Below the pieces are notes generated by a model, which was not told the origin of the DNA, did not search any database, and was given only the letters and a program-made list of their open reading frames with translations. A stretch of 63,134 bases of DNA, taken from NCBI RefSeq assembly GCF_900095225.1, contig NZ_LT607436.1, positions 1 through 63,134 on the forward strand, in the 5' to 3' direction. The stretch is from Pseudomonas sp. UMAB-08 (GTDB lineage Bacteria > Pseudomonadota > Gammaproteobacteria > Pseudomonadales > Pseudomonadaceae). The position numbers and the translations under genes are program-made. Of the stretch, positions 18,328 to 26,369 are shown one piece after another; positions within the stretch are counted from its first letter, which is position 1; each line of letters starts with the position of its first letter.

Positions 18328-20109
18328 TTAGCGGTCCACGTCGGCCATAACGAAATCGATACTACCCAGGTACGCAATCAAGTCCGCGACCATGCTGCCT
18401 TTGATCACCGAAGGGATCTGTTGCAGATGCGGGAAGCTTGGTGTGCGAATCCGGGTACGGTAGCTCATGGTGCCGCCGTCGCTCGTCAGGTAATAGCTGT
18501 TGATGCCCTTGGTCGCTTCGATCATCTGGAAGGATTCGTTGGCCGGCATGACCGGGCCCCACGAAACTTGCAGGAAGTGCGTGATCAGGGTTTCGATGTG
18601 CTGCAAGGTGCGTTCTTTCGGCGGCGGCGTGGTCAGCGGGTGATCCGCCTTGTACGGGCCTTCCGGCATGTTGCGCATGCACTGGTCGATGATACGGATA
18701 CTCTGACGCATCTCTTCGACACGCACGATGCAGCGGTCATAGGCATCGCCATTGACGGCCAGCGGTATTTCGAACTCGAAATTCTCGTAGCCCGAGTAAG
18801 GGCGTGCCTTGCGCAGGTCGAAGTCCAGGCCGGTGGAACGCAAGCCAGCGCCAGTGACGCCCCATTCCAGCGCTTCCTTGGTGTTGTATGCCGCAACGCC
18901 GATGGTCCGGCCGCGCAGGATGCTGTTGTCCAAAGCGGCTTTCTGGTATTCGTCCAGGCGCTTGGGCAGCCATTCAACGAAGTCTTTGACCAGTTTTTCC
19001 CAGCCGCGTGGCAGGTCGTGAGCGACACCGCCAATGCGGTACCAGGCCGGGTGCAGGCGGAAGCCGGTGATGGCTTCGATCACGGTATAAGCGCGCTGGC
19101 GGTCGGTGAAGGTAAAGAACACCGGGGTCATTGCGCCCACGTCCTGGATGTAGGTACCCAGGAACAGCAGGTGGCTGGTGATACGGAAGAACTCGGCCAT
19201 CATGATGCGGATGGTGTCGACTTTTTCCGGCACCTTGATACCGGCCAGCTTCTCGACCGCAAGGACGTACGGCAGGTTGTTCATCACGCCGCCGAGGTAG
19301 TCGATACGGTCGGTGTACGGAATGAAACTATGCCATGACTGACGCTCAGCCATTTTCTCGGCACCACGGTGGTGGTAGCCGACGTCCGGTACGCAGTCGA
19401 CGATCTCTTCACCGTCGAGTTGCAGGATGATGCGGAATGCGCCGTGAGCCGAAGGGTGGTTCGGGCCGAGGTTGAGGAACATGTAGTCCTCGTTCGTGCT
19501 CGAGCGCTTCATGCCCCAGTCTTCAGGGCGGAAGCGTGCGGCTTCCTCTTCGAGCTGTTGTTTGGCCAGGGTCAGGCTGAACGGATCGAATTCGGTAGCG
19601 CGTGCCGGGAAGTCCTTGCGCAGCGGGTGACCTTCCCAGGTCGGCGGCATCATGATGCGGGTCAGGTGCGGGTGACCGGCAAAGTCGATGCCGAACATGT
19701 CCCACACTTCACGCTCATACCAGTTGGCGTTGGGCCAGATGCCGGTGATGGTCGGCAGGCTGAGGTCGCCCTCAGACAAGGCCACCTTGATCATTACGTC
19801 ACTATTACGCTCGATCGACAGCAGGTGGTAGAACACGCTGAAGTCAGCACCCGGCAAGCCGCGGCGATGAGTGCGCAGGCGCTCGTCGACACCGTGCAGG
19901 TCATACAGCATGACGTAGGGTTTTGGCAGCTGGCGCAAGAAGGTCAGCACTTCGACCAGTTTGGCGCGCGCAACCCACAGCACCGGCATGCCGGTACGGG
20001 TTGACTGGACGGTGAACGTCTCAGGGCCAAAACGGGTATTCAATTCAACGACGACGTCTTGGTCGTCAGCCTTGTAAGGCGGGATGTACAGAGCGGTGCC
20101 TGCAGTCAT
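18328..20109 (-). CDS. nuoCD: NADH-quinone oxidoreductase fused subunits C and D
   Basis: A 593-residue fusion. The N-terminal third (about 1-190) is the NuoC 30-kDa subunit with the signature EREVWDMFGIDFAGHP. The rest is the NuoD 49-kDa subunit (about 205-593), with the quinone-site GPNHPSAHGAFRI loop and the C-terminal LIAYLGSIDFVMADVDR. The C-D fusion is typical of gammaproteobacterial complex I, including Pseudomonas. It is followed by nuoE two bases later and preceded by a 74-base gap after nuoB. Confidence 0.98.
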   Translation of the reverse strand: MTAGTALYIPPYKADDQDVVVELNTRFGPETFTVQSTRTGMPVLWVARAKLVEVLTFLRQLPKPYVMLYDLHGVDERLRTHRRGLPGADFSVFYHLLSIERNSDVMIKVALSEGDLSLPTITGIWPNANWYEREVWDMFGIDFAGHPHLTRIMMPPTWEGHPLRKDFPARATEFDPFSLTLAKQQLEEEAARFRPEDWGMKRSSTNEDYMFLNLGPNHPSAHGAFRIILQLDGEEIVDCVPDVGYHHRGAEKMAERQSWHSFIPYTDRIDYLGGVMNNLPYVLAVEKLAGIKVPEKVDTIRIMMAEFFRITSHLLFLGTYIQDVGAMTPVFFTFTDRQRAYTVIEAITGFRLHPAWYRIGGVAHDLPRGWEKLVKDFVEWLPKRLDEYQKAALDNSILRGRTIGVAAYNTKEALEWGVTGAGLRSTGLDFDLRKARPYSGYENFEFEIPLAVNGDAYDRCIVRVEEMRQSIRIIDQCMRNMPEGPYKADHPLTTPPPKERTLQHIETLITHFLQVSWGPVMPANESFQMIEATKGINSYYLTSDGGTMSYRTRIRTPSFPHLQQIPSVIKGSMVADLIAYLGSIDFVMADVDR

Positions 20110-20183
20110 GGTCTCGATCGCTTTCGGTCAACGTAAAGAATGAACCCAGAGTCTTGTCTCTTTTGTAAAAAGAAAGAGTGGGA

Positions 20184-20864
20184 TCAGACTTCGTCGGGGC
20201 TGCGCAGGTTAGTAACCTGAATACGCTGTTCGCGGCGCTGTTCCTTTTGCGACGGCATCTCGGCGCGATAGACGCCTTGATCACCGACGACCCAGGAAAG
20301 GGGGCGACGCTCCTGGCCGATAGACTCCTGCAACAGCATCAATCCTTGCAGGAAAGCCTCGGGGCGTGGCGGGCAGCCAGGCACGTAGACATCCACGGGA
20401 AGGAACTTGTCGACCCCCTGGACCACTGAATAGATGTCGTACATGCCACCGGAGTTAGCACACGAACCCATGGAAATGACCCACTTGGGCTCGAGCATTT
20501 GCTCGTAGAGGCGCTGGATGATCGGCGCCATCTTGATGAAGCAGGTCCCGGCAATAACCATGAAATCCGCCTGGCGCGGTGATGCCCGGATAACCTCGGC
20601 GCCGAAGCGTGCGATGTCATGGGGCGCCGTGAAAGCGGTGGTCATTTCCACATAGCAGCACGACAAGCCGAAGTTGTACGGCCACAGGGAGTTTTTACGT
20701 CCCCAGTTGACCGCGCCGTTCAGCACGTCTTCAAGCTTGCCCATGTAGATGTTTTTGTGAACTTGATCTTCTAACGGATCGGAAACGGTTTCCCGTTCAC
20801 CGATTGGATACTCCTCGTTAGGCGCATCCGGGTCGATCCTGGTGAGAGTGTATTGCATCGACAA
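20184..20864 (-). CDS. nuoB: NADH-quinone oxidoreductase subunit B (N2 cluster)
   Basis: A 226-residue subunit that holds the terminal 4Fe-4S cluster N2, which donates electrons to quinone. The ligands are the tandem cysteines of LSCCYVEM, then MGSCANSGGMYD and VPGCPPRPEA. The C-terminal extension after about residue 190 (QKEQRREQRIQV) is charged. It follows nuoA by four bases. Confidence 0.98.
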   Translation of the reverse strand: MSMQYTLTRIDPDAPNEEYPIGERETVSDPLEDQVHKNIYMGKLEDVLNGAVNWGRKNSLWPYNFGLSCCYVEMTTAFTAPHDIARFGAEVIRASPRQADFMVIAGTCFIKMAPIIQRLYEQMLEPKWVISMGSCANSGGMYDIYSVVQGVDKFLPVDVYVPGCPPRPEAFLQGLMLLQESIGQERRPLSWVVGDQGVYRAEMPSQKEQRREQRIQVTNLRSPDEV

Positions 20865-20868
20865 AGCC

Positions 20869-21282
20869 TCATTGTTTTAGCTTCGCTTGCCGCTTACGAC
20901 GACCTTCAGGAGCCCAATCGAGCGCCCCAACCCGCCATAGGTAGACAAGACCTGCCAACAGAATTGCTATGAAAACGAGTGCTTCGACGAATCCGGTCCA
21001 GCCGCTTTCGCGGACGGACACAGACCAGGCAAAGAGAAAGAGGGCTTCAATGTCGAAGATCACGAAAAGCATCGCGACCAGATAGAATTTTGCCGAAAGC
21101 CGCAGACGGGCGCCGCCCGTGGGCAGCATGCCGGATTCGAACGGTTCGTTTTTGCTGCGCCCCCAGGCTTTGCTGCCCAGGAGGCTGGATACACCGAGCA
21201 TGAAGGCGCAGAGGCCGACAACACCCAAAAGGAAAATGGCGAAGCCCCAGTTATGGGCGATCAGACCTGTCGATTCGGGCAT
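20869..21282 (-). CDS. nuoA: NADH-quinone oxidoreductase subunit A, first gene of the operon
   Basis: A 137-residue membrane subunit with three transmembrane helices. It has the conserved loop NEPFESGMLPTGGARLRLSAKFYLVAMLFVIFDIEALFLFAW. As the first gene of the 13-gene nuo operon, its promoter must lie in 21283-21480. Confidence 0.97.
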   Translation of the reverse strand: MPESTGLIAHNWGFAIFLLGVVGLCAFMLGVSSLLGSKAWGRSKNEPFESGMLPTGGARLRLSAKFYLVAMLFVIFDIEALFLFAWSVSVRESGWTGFVEALVFIAILLAGLVYLWRVGALDWAPEGRRKRQAKLKQ

Positions 21283-21790
21283 TCTGGTAATCCTTGGCAG
21301 AGAGCAAAGGTCTCTGGGCTTGATAAAGAAATAAAGCAGTGACGATATGTCGCATCGAAATCTATCCCGATGATTTTATGGGTAAACAGGTAGCAAGTAA
21401 ATTTTCTACAGCGAAATTATTCTAATACTTTAGGACATCGAGACCTTAAAAGCAGGCGCAGGCCATACGCTGCGGGCATTAGCCGGAGTTTTGTTGAATG
21501 TGTTTTGTCGGAGTTGTAATGAAGGTCGACACGCATAAATGATAATGGATGTCATCTGTGGGGGTTTTTAAACTGTCGCTCGGGGTTAAAGCGGAGAAGT
21601 AGTCTTTATATGCCGTGTGTCGCAGTTTCGAGATTCGTTGTTTTACTCTTTTTTGCGGCGTTGAATACCGCTCTGGATCAATGTTTAAAGGCTCGCGTGA
21701 TGTCTCATGCGAGTGTTGCACCTCCGGTGGAGGTCACGACCTGCTTTCACGATTGTGGCGGTGTCACGCTCGGCTGAGGCCGCCATAAAA
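21283..21790. other. Leader and promoter region of nuoA
   Basis: About 500 bases between nuoA and the aceA terminator contain no gene I can support. The half next to nuoA is AT-rich (21360-21430) and is the natural place for the nuo promoter, but I could not fix -35 and -10 boxes. One 80-codon open frame on the minus strand has no homology I recognise and no clear ribosome site. Confidence 0.5.
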
Positions 21791-21795
21791 GCTTC

Positions 21796-21831
21796 AGCAA
21801 AAAAAACGCCCCGAACCAGTCGGGGCGTTAG
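21796..21831 (-). terminator. Intrinsic terminator of aceA
   Basis: CGCCCCGA (21807-21814) and TCGGGGCG (21820-21827) form a GC-rich stem. An A-run of nine at 21799-21806 reads as a T-run on the minus strand. It lies about 70 bases after the aceA stop. Confidence 0.9.
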
Positions 21832-21898
21832 TCATGTGGCATTCCAGTTGCTCTTTAAACGGTCTGGAATGGCCGCTTGCTTAGGTGGCTAAGCGGTA

Positions 21899-23224
21899 TC
21901 AGTGGAACTGTTCTTCTTCGGTCGAACCGGTCAGCGCGGTCACGGAGGACGCGCCACCCTGAATCACGGTGGTCACGTCGTCGAAGTAGCCAGTGCCGAC
22001 TTCTTGCTGGTGAGCCACGAAGGTGTAACCCTTGGCGGCGTCAGCGAACTCTTGCTCTTGCAGTTTCACGTAGGCAGTCATGTCGTTACGGGCGTAGTCG
22101 TGCGCCAGATTGAACATGCTGTGCCACATGTTGTGGATGCCAGCCAGAGTAATGAACTGGTGCTTGTAGCCCATGGCCGACAGTTCGCGCTGGAACTTGG
22201 CGATGGTCGCGTCGTCCAGGTTTTTCTTCCAGTTGAAGGAAGGCGAGCAGTTGTAGGACAGCAGTTGGTCCGGGTATTCCTTTTTGATCGCTTCGGCAAA
22301 GCGACGTGCTTCGGCCAAATCCGGCTTGGCGGTTTCGCACCAGATCAGGTCGGCGTACGGCGCGTAGGCCAAGCCGCGGGAGATAGCCTGGTCCAGACCG
22401 GCGCGAACCTTGTAGAAGCCTTCTGGAGTACGTTCGCCGAGCACGAATTCCTTATCGTAAGGGTCGCAATCGGAGGTCAGCAGGTCAGCAGCGTTAGCGT
22501 CGGTACGGGCCAGGATGATGGTCGGTACGCCAGCAACGTCAGCAGCCAGACGGGCAGCGGTCAGCTTCTGTACGGCTTCCTGGGTTGGCACGAGAACCTT
22601 GCCGCCCATGTGGCCGCATTTCTTCACGGATGCCAGTTGGTCTTCGAAGTGAACGCCAGCAGCGCCCGCTTCGATCATGCTTTTCATCAGCTCGTAAGCG
22701 TTCAGTACGCCGCCGAAACCGGCTTCAGCGTCAGCAACGATCGGTGCGAAGTAGTCGATGTAGCCTTCGTCACCTGGGTTCTTGCCGGCTTTCCACTGGA
22801 TCTGGTCAGCACGACGGAACGAGTTGTTGATGCGCTTGACCACGGTTGGAACCGAATCCACCGGGTACAGCGATTGGTCAGGGTACATCGATTCGGCGGA
22901 GTTGTTGTCCGCGGCTACTTGCCAGCCGGACAGGTAGATCGCCTGGATGCCTGCCTTGACTTGTTGCACGGCTTGGCCGCCAGTCAGGGCGCCCATGCAG
23001 TTGACGAAATCTTTGTCGGGACGGAAGGAAGGCTTGGCACCTTGGGTGACCAGATTCCATAGCTTTTCAGCGCCCAGCTTGGCGAGCGTGTGTTCAGGCT
23101 GAACCGAGCCACGCAGGCGGACAACGTCAGCGGCCGAGTAATTGCGGGTCACGTGTTTCCAGCGTGGATTTTCAGCCCAATCTTTTTCAAGAGCTGCAAT
23201 TTGCTGTTCGCGTGTCAGTGCCAT
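21899..23224 (-). CDS. aceA: Isocitrate lyase
   Basis: A 441-residue glyoxylate-shunt enzyme that cleaves isocitrate to glyoxylate and succinate, allowing growth on acetate and fatty acids. It has the catalytic signature KKCGHMGGKV (Cys general acid), the metal-binding DANAAD and WCETAKPD segments, and a C-terminal TGSTEEEQFH. It competes with icd, 7 kb away, for the same substrate. The leader is long (about 440 bases) if the dyad-covered promoter at 23677-23704 is used. Monocistronic, with its own terminator. Confidence 0.98.
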   Translation of the reverse strand: MALTREQQIAALEKDWAENPRWKHVTRNYSAADVVRLRGSVQPEHTLAKLGAEKLWNLVTQGAKPSFRPDKDFVNCMGALTGGQAVQQVKAGIQAIYLSGWQVAADNNSAESMYPDQSLYPVDSVPTVVKRINNSFRRADQIQWKAGKNPGDEGYIDYFAPIVADAEAGFGGVLNAYELMKSMIEAGAAGVHFEDQLASVKKCGHMGGKVLVPTQEAVQKLTAARLAADVAGVPTIILARTDANAADLLTSDCDPYDKEFVLGERTPEGFYKVRAGLDQAISRGLAYAPYADLIWCETAKPDLAEARRFAEAIKKEYPDQLLSYNCSPSFNWKKNLDDATIAKFQRELSAMGYKHQFITLAGIHNMWHSMFNLAHDYARNDMTAYVKLQEQEFADAAKGYTFVAHQQEVGTGYFDDVTTVIQGGASSVTALTGSTEEEQFH

Positions 23225-23666
23225 GGAGATAAACCTCGTCGCATAGGTTTCGGGTGGAAAATTCTTGCTCCGCCAAAACGTCCTGGTTTTCAGAAGGTAC
23301 GTTGCTGGCTACTCACTTGTCAGAAACTTAAGCGGTCGAGCTGGGGTTTGGCAGGGCGCGACGGATGGTCGAGGGGCTCGAGAGGGGAAGAGTGCGAGGT
23401 TGAGGGCATGTCTGATGTTCGCAGTTTGGCTCGTGGATGCCTTGATGCGATCACGCAGAGGTATTGCCGATCTACCGTATTACGCTTCCGTCCCTCGGGA
23501 CAACTTCGATCCAGTCGCAACCTCGTCAAACTGCCTTGTGGGCGGTCCAGACACGAATCGGCTCAGGTGTGTAAGTTAGAGCAGCGATTCGAAAGCTCTT
23601 TGCAGAGCCTCTGATAAGCGGGAGCGGGGCAATCATGCCTCGTGAATTTTGACCCGTCAAATGTTT
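23225..23666 (-). other. Long leader region upstream of aceA
   Basis: About 440 bases between the proposed promoter and the aceA start, without a supportable gene. The sequence has no long repeat. It could be an untranslated leader, or the real promoter could lie closer to the gene. Confidence 0.35.
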
Positions 23667-23692
23667 TGTAGTGCTTTTTATATGGCACTACA
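23667..23692. promoter_or_regulatory. Perfect dyad TGTAGTGC-N10-GCACTACA upstream of aceA
   Basis: Eight-base arms at 23667-23674 and 23685-23692 are perfect inverted repeats. On the minus strand they overlap a -10-like TATAAA. The TGTAGT...ACTACA arms resemble the operator of RccR, the KDPG-responsive RpiR-family regulator of pyruvate and glyoxylate metabolism in Pseudomonas. I recall the arms but not the exact allowed spacing. Confidence 0.6.
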
Positions 23693-23704
23693 TCTTTGGT
23701 CTAA
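23677..23704 (-). promoter_or_regulatory. Candidate sigma-70 promoter for aceA
   Basis: Reading the minus strand, TTAGAC (23704-23699) and TATAAA (23682-23677) are separated by 16 bases. A dyad overlaps each box, as expected for a tightly regulated promoter. It points toward aceA. Confidence 0.4.
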
Positions 23705-23712
23705 TACGACCA
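23697..23712. promoter_or_regulatory. Perfect dyad TGGTC-N6-GACCA upstream of aceA
   Basis: Five-base arms, TGGTC at 23697-23701 and GACCA at 23708-23712, overlap the -35-like box on the minus strand. The TGGTC/GACCA arms are of the kind bound by GntR-family regulators. The protein is not identified. Confidence 0.45.
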
Positions 23713-23758
23713 GTCAGTCAGTTCAGGGCGCTTTGGTCTCGGTGTTCAGTCCAGAGCG

Positions 23759-24547
23759 TCAGTCCAGTGCCTCGACTTTCACGCGCAACGTCATATCGCT
23801 CCGGCCCTGCGTGGTGCGGCGCTGCACCAGTCCCTGTTGATCTGCCCGGGATTGCTCGCTGACGCTGGCAAGGGTAATCCACTCGCCCAGCCGACCGCTG
23901 ACCTGGGTGTCGGTGCTTTGCACGTTTACAACATCAGGCTGTTCCTGATTCATGCGATCGTGATTGGTGCTGATGCTCAGGTGCACGGTCTCGCCCGTCA
24001 GGCTGGCGGTGACGTAGAAGCCTTGGGTGACATTGCGGTATTGGGTTTGGCTTTGCGCGTAGCCATAGGCGTCTGTCTGGGTCGTCGTCAGGGGGACCGA
24101 CTGGCCTACCTGAATGAGCGCAGGCGTGCCTTCGCTGGCTTGAACCTGCTGCACACCTCCGTCACGGCTGTCAGTGCCGCTATGGATGATGCGGGTCTGG
24201 CTGCGGACGCTGACATCGCCGTTTTGCGTCTGCACGGTGCCATTGGTGGCGTAGCCCTGGTCGTTTTGCGCATTGCTGTCGCTGGTATCGACGCTGATCA
24301 GCAGGCGTCTGGGCGCCTTGTCCAGTTGCGAGAGCAGGCTGCGTAACGCCTGAATTTTTTCTGGCTCGGCATTGACGATCAGTTGGTTGTTGTAAGCGTT
24401 GACCGTGCCTTCATTGCCCAGAAAAGACCTGGCCACCGGCAGCAGGTCGTCACTGGTGCGATAGTTCAGGGGCACGACCTCGGTCGCGGCAATGGCGTTA
24501 AAGCTGCAGGCCACCAGCAGCGACGTGAACAGTGTGCGTAGGAACAT
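23759..24547 (-). CDS. Secretin N-terminal (NolW-like) domain periplasmic protein
   Basis: A 262-residue exported protein with a signal peptide (residues 1-20, ending AIAA). Residues about 22-85 resemble the N1-type ring domain of secretins (VVPLNYRTSDDLLPVARSFLG...IQALRSLLSQLDKAP). The rest looks like a secretin-domain fragment (TPALIQVGQSVPL, GFYVTASL, VHLSIS). The full outer-membrane pore region is missing, so it is not a working type II or III secretin. It matches a conserved Pseudomonas gene found between aceA and purB. The function is unknown. Confidence 0.85.
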   Translation of the reverse strand: MFLRTLFTSLLVACSFNAIAATEVVPLNYRTSDDLLPVARSFLGNEGTVNAYNNQLIVNAEPEKIQALRSLLSQLDKAPRRLLISVDTSDSNAQNDQGYATNGTVQTQNGDVSVRSQTRIIHSGTDSRDGGVQQVQASEGTPALIQVGQSVPLTTTQTDAYGYAQSQTQYRNVTQGFYVTASLTGETVHLSISTNHDRMNQEQPDVVNVQSTDTQVSGRLGEWITLASVSEQSRADQQGLVQRRTTQGRSDMTLRVKVEALD

Positions 24548-24723
24548 GTCCGTTATCTCCGCAATTGAGGTGCGTAAAGACGTGAGTTTGACAGTTTATC
24601 GGCCCGGGTTGGGCCAGGTTGAATCGCAGGCAACAAAACGCCCCGACCTCTTCGACCTCAGCATAGTTAGCCTAGGGTGAAGCGGGCAGGGCGTCAGGGA
24701 TGCATCTTCGCTAAGTCTGGCGA

Positions 24724-25149
24724 TTACGCTGCGCTACGCACCATGTCGACGTGAGGGATCCCGGCTTCGAGAAACTCTCCGCTGACAATGACAAAGCCCA
24801 GGCGCTCATAGAAGCGTGTGGCCTGGACTTGTGCGCTGAGCATCTGTTGCTTCAGGCCGCGGCGCTCGGCTTCGCCAATCACTGCTTCCATCAGTGCATC
24901 ACCGACTTTAAGGCCGCGCCAGTCTTTGAGCACCGATAGGCGCCCGATTTCACCGTCAGGCAGCAAGCGGGCAGTGCCAATGGGAAAGTCACCCTCAAAT
25001 GCCAGGAAGTGCACTGCACTGGCGTCTTCGGCATCCCATTCCAGTTCAGGTGGTACGCATTGTTCGGCGATAAAAACGGCTTCCCGAATACGCCGAATGT
25101 CGGCGTTATCTTTCTGCCAATCGGCGACACGTACGGAGATCTTATTCAT
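24724..25149 (-). CDS. GNAT family N-acetyltransferase
   Basis: A 141-residue acetyl-CoA-dependent acetyltransferase. The acetyl-CoA binding core is visible as IGRLSVLKDWRGLKVGDALMEAVIGEAERRG, followed by the FYERLGFVIV beta-bulge region. The context GTARLLPDGEIGRLSV is that of the ElaA/YjcF-like GNATs. The start MNKISVRVADW at 25149 overlaps the end of roxA by eight bases, so the two are coupled. The substrate is unknown. Confidence 0.9.
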   Translation of the reverse strand: MNKISVRVADWQKDNADIRRIREAVFIAEQCVPPELEWDAEDASAVHFLAFEGDFPIGTARLLPDGEIGRLSVLKDWRGLKVGDALMEAVIGEAERRGLKQQMLSAQVQATRFYERLGFVIVSGEFLEAGIPHVDMVRSAA

Positions 25150-26308
25150 CGGCAAACCCCAGACTTCCTTGTTTGACCAGCTCGCAGAGCAGGTTGCGTC
25201 CATAATCATCGGCCAGCCATGGGCCGAGGTTTTCGCTGTGTAATGCGTCGGCAGCGCAGATCAGTTTGAGCAGTTCGCGCAGATTGCCCGGCAACAGTCG
25301 GCTTTGGCCGCTGGCAAACAACAGAAGGTCGTCGTCCACTTCAGACCAGGCGAGGCGCGCGCTCGGGTTACGGATCAGTATCGCCCCTTGTTCCAGGCTG
25401 AGGAACAGGTCCTCTTCTTCCAGTTCTGGGCCGACGACCAGCTCGGGATAGCGTGGCTCGGTCATGAATTGGCCGAACCAGGTCAACAGCAACCGCTCAT
25501 CGCTCATGTGCTCGGCCAGCAAGCTTTTCAGGCGATCGAGGGCGTCACGCTGAATCTGGTGCGGATCGCTGACCGGCTGTACGTCGGCGTCGGTGTAGCG
25601 TTCTTCGTCCGGCAGGAACTGGCTGAGGAAGTCGGTGAAGTGCGTCAGCACCTCAGCTGCGCTTGGCGCTCGGAAGCCGACCGAATAGGTCATGCAGTCA
25701 TCCACGGCAACGCCGCAATGGGCCAGGCGCGGCGGCAAATACAGCATGTCGCCGGGCTCCAGGGTCCACTCCTCAGTGGCTTCAAAGTCCGAGAGGATGC
25801 GCAGGTCTGCGTGCTTCAGCAGCGGGGTTTCGGAATCGCACATTTGGCCTATCTGCCAGTGGCGCTTGCCTTGGCCCTGCAGCAGAAACACATCGTAGTT
25901 ATCGAAGTGCGGGCCAACGCTTCCGCCAGGTACGGCGAAGCTGATCATCACATCATCAACGCGCCAGCTGGACAGGAAACGGAAGTTTTCCAGCAGTTCA
26001 CTGACTTCAGGTACGAACTGATCAACCGCTTGCACCAGCAGGGTCCAGTCGCGTTCTGGCAGCTTGCTGAACTCGTCTTCAGTAAACGGACCGCGGCGCA
26101 GTTCCCATGGGCGTTCGCCATTCTCGAGAACTATGCGGGATTCAACCTCTTCTTCCAGGGCGAGGCCAGCCAGTTCGTCGGCGTCGATCGGGCTCTGGAA
26201 ATCCGGCAGCGCCTGACGGATCAGGAGCGGTTTTTTCTGCCAGTAGTCACGCAGGAATTCACGCGCGCTGATGCCGCCCAGAAGTTGAAGAGGAATATCA
26301 GGATTCAT
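25142..26308 (-). CDS. roxA: Ribosomal protein uL16 arginine hydroxylase (RoxA/YcfD type, JmjC cupin)
   Basis: A 388-residue 2-oxoglutarate/Fe(II) oxygenase. The JmjC-like cupin core (about 95-215) shows the iron-binding HxD in GGSVGPHFDNYDVFLLQ and the distal His in YLPPRLAHCGVAV. The C-terminal half is the dimerisation plus winged-helix region of bacterial ROX proteins. E. coli YcfD hydroxylates an arginine of ribosomal protein L16. I start at MNPDIPLQLLGG (26308), as in the family. It lies between purB and a GNAT gene. Substrate assignment is by family. Confidence 0.92.
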   Translation of the reverse strand: MNPDIPLQLLGGISAREFLRDYWQKKPLLIRQALPDFQSPIDADELAGLALEEEVESRIVLENGERPWELRRGPFTEDEFSKLPERDWTLLVQAVDQFVPEVSELLENFRFLSSWRVDDVMISFAVPGGSVGPHFDNYDVFLLQGQGKRHWQIGQMCDSETPLLKHADLRILSDFEATEEWTLEPGDMLYLPPRLAHCGVAVDDCMTYSVGFRAPSAAEVLTHFTDFLSQFLPDEERYTDADVQPVSDPHQIQRDALDRLKSLLAEHMSDERLLLTWFGQFMTEPRYPELVVGPELEEEDLFLSLEQGAILIRNPSARLAWSEVDDDLLLFASGQSRLLPGNLRELLKLICAADALHSENLGPWLADDYGRNLLCELVKQGSLGFADE

Positions 26309-26327
26309 TTGTAAGCCCTTGAAATGA

Positions 26328-26351
26328 AAACGCCCGGCACAGCCGGGCGTG
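26328..26351 (-). terminator. Intrinsic terminator of purB
   Basis: CGCCCGGC (26331-26338) pairs with GCCGGGCG (26342-26349), with AAAA before it that reads as T on the minus strand. It lies between purB and roxA, so roxA may rely on readthrough or its own promoter. Confidence 0.8.
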
Positions 26352-26369
26352 TGCAAAAGTTGCTGCAGG

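Noticed and set aside
6470..20004. Long plus-strand open frames opposite the nuo genes (up to about 700 codons)
   Set aside because: They are antisense shadows of GC-rich coding DNA. Their products are His/Gln/Arg-rich and match no family.
21479..21721. 80-codon open frame on the minus strand upstream of nuoA
   Set aside because: No clear ribosome site, no recognised family and irregular composition. It probably arises by chance in the leader region.
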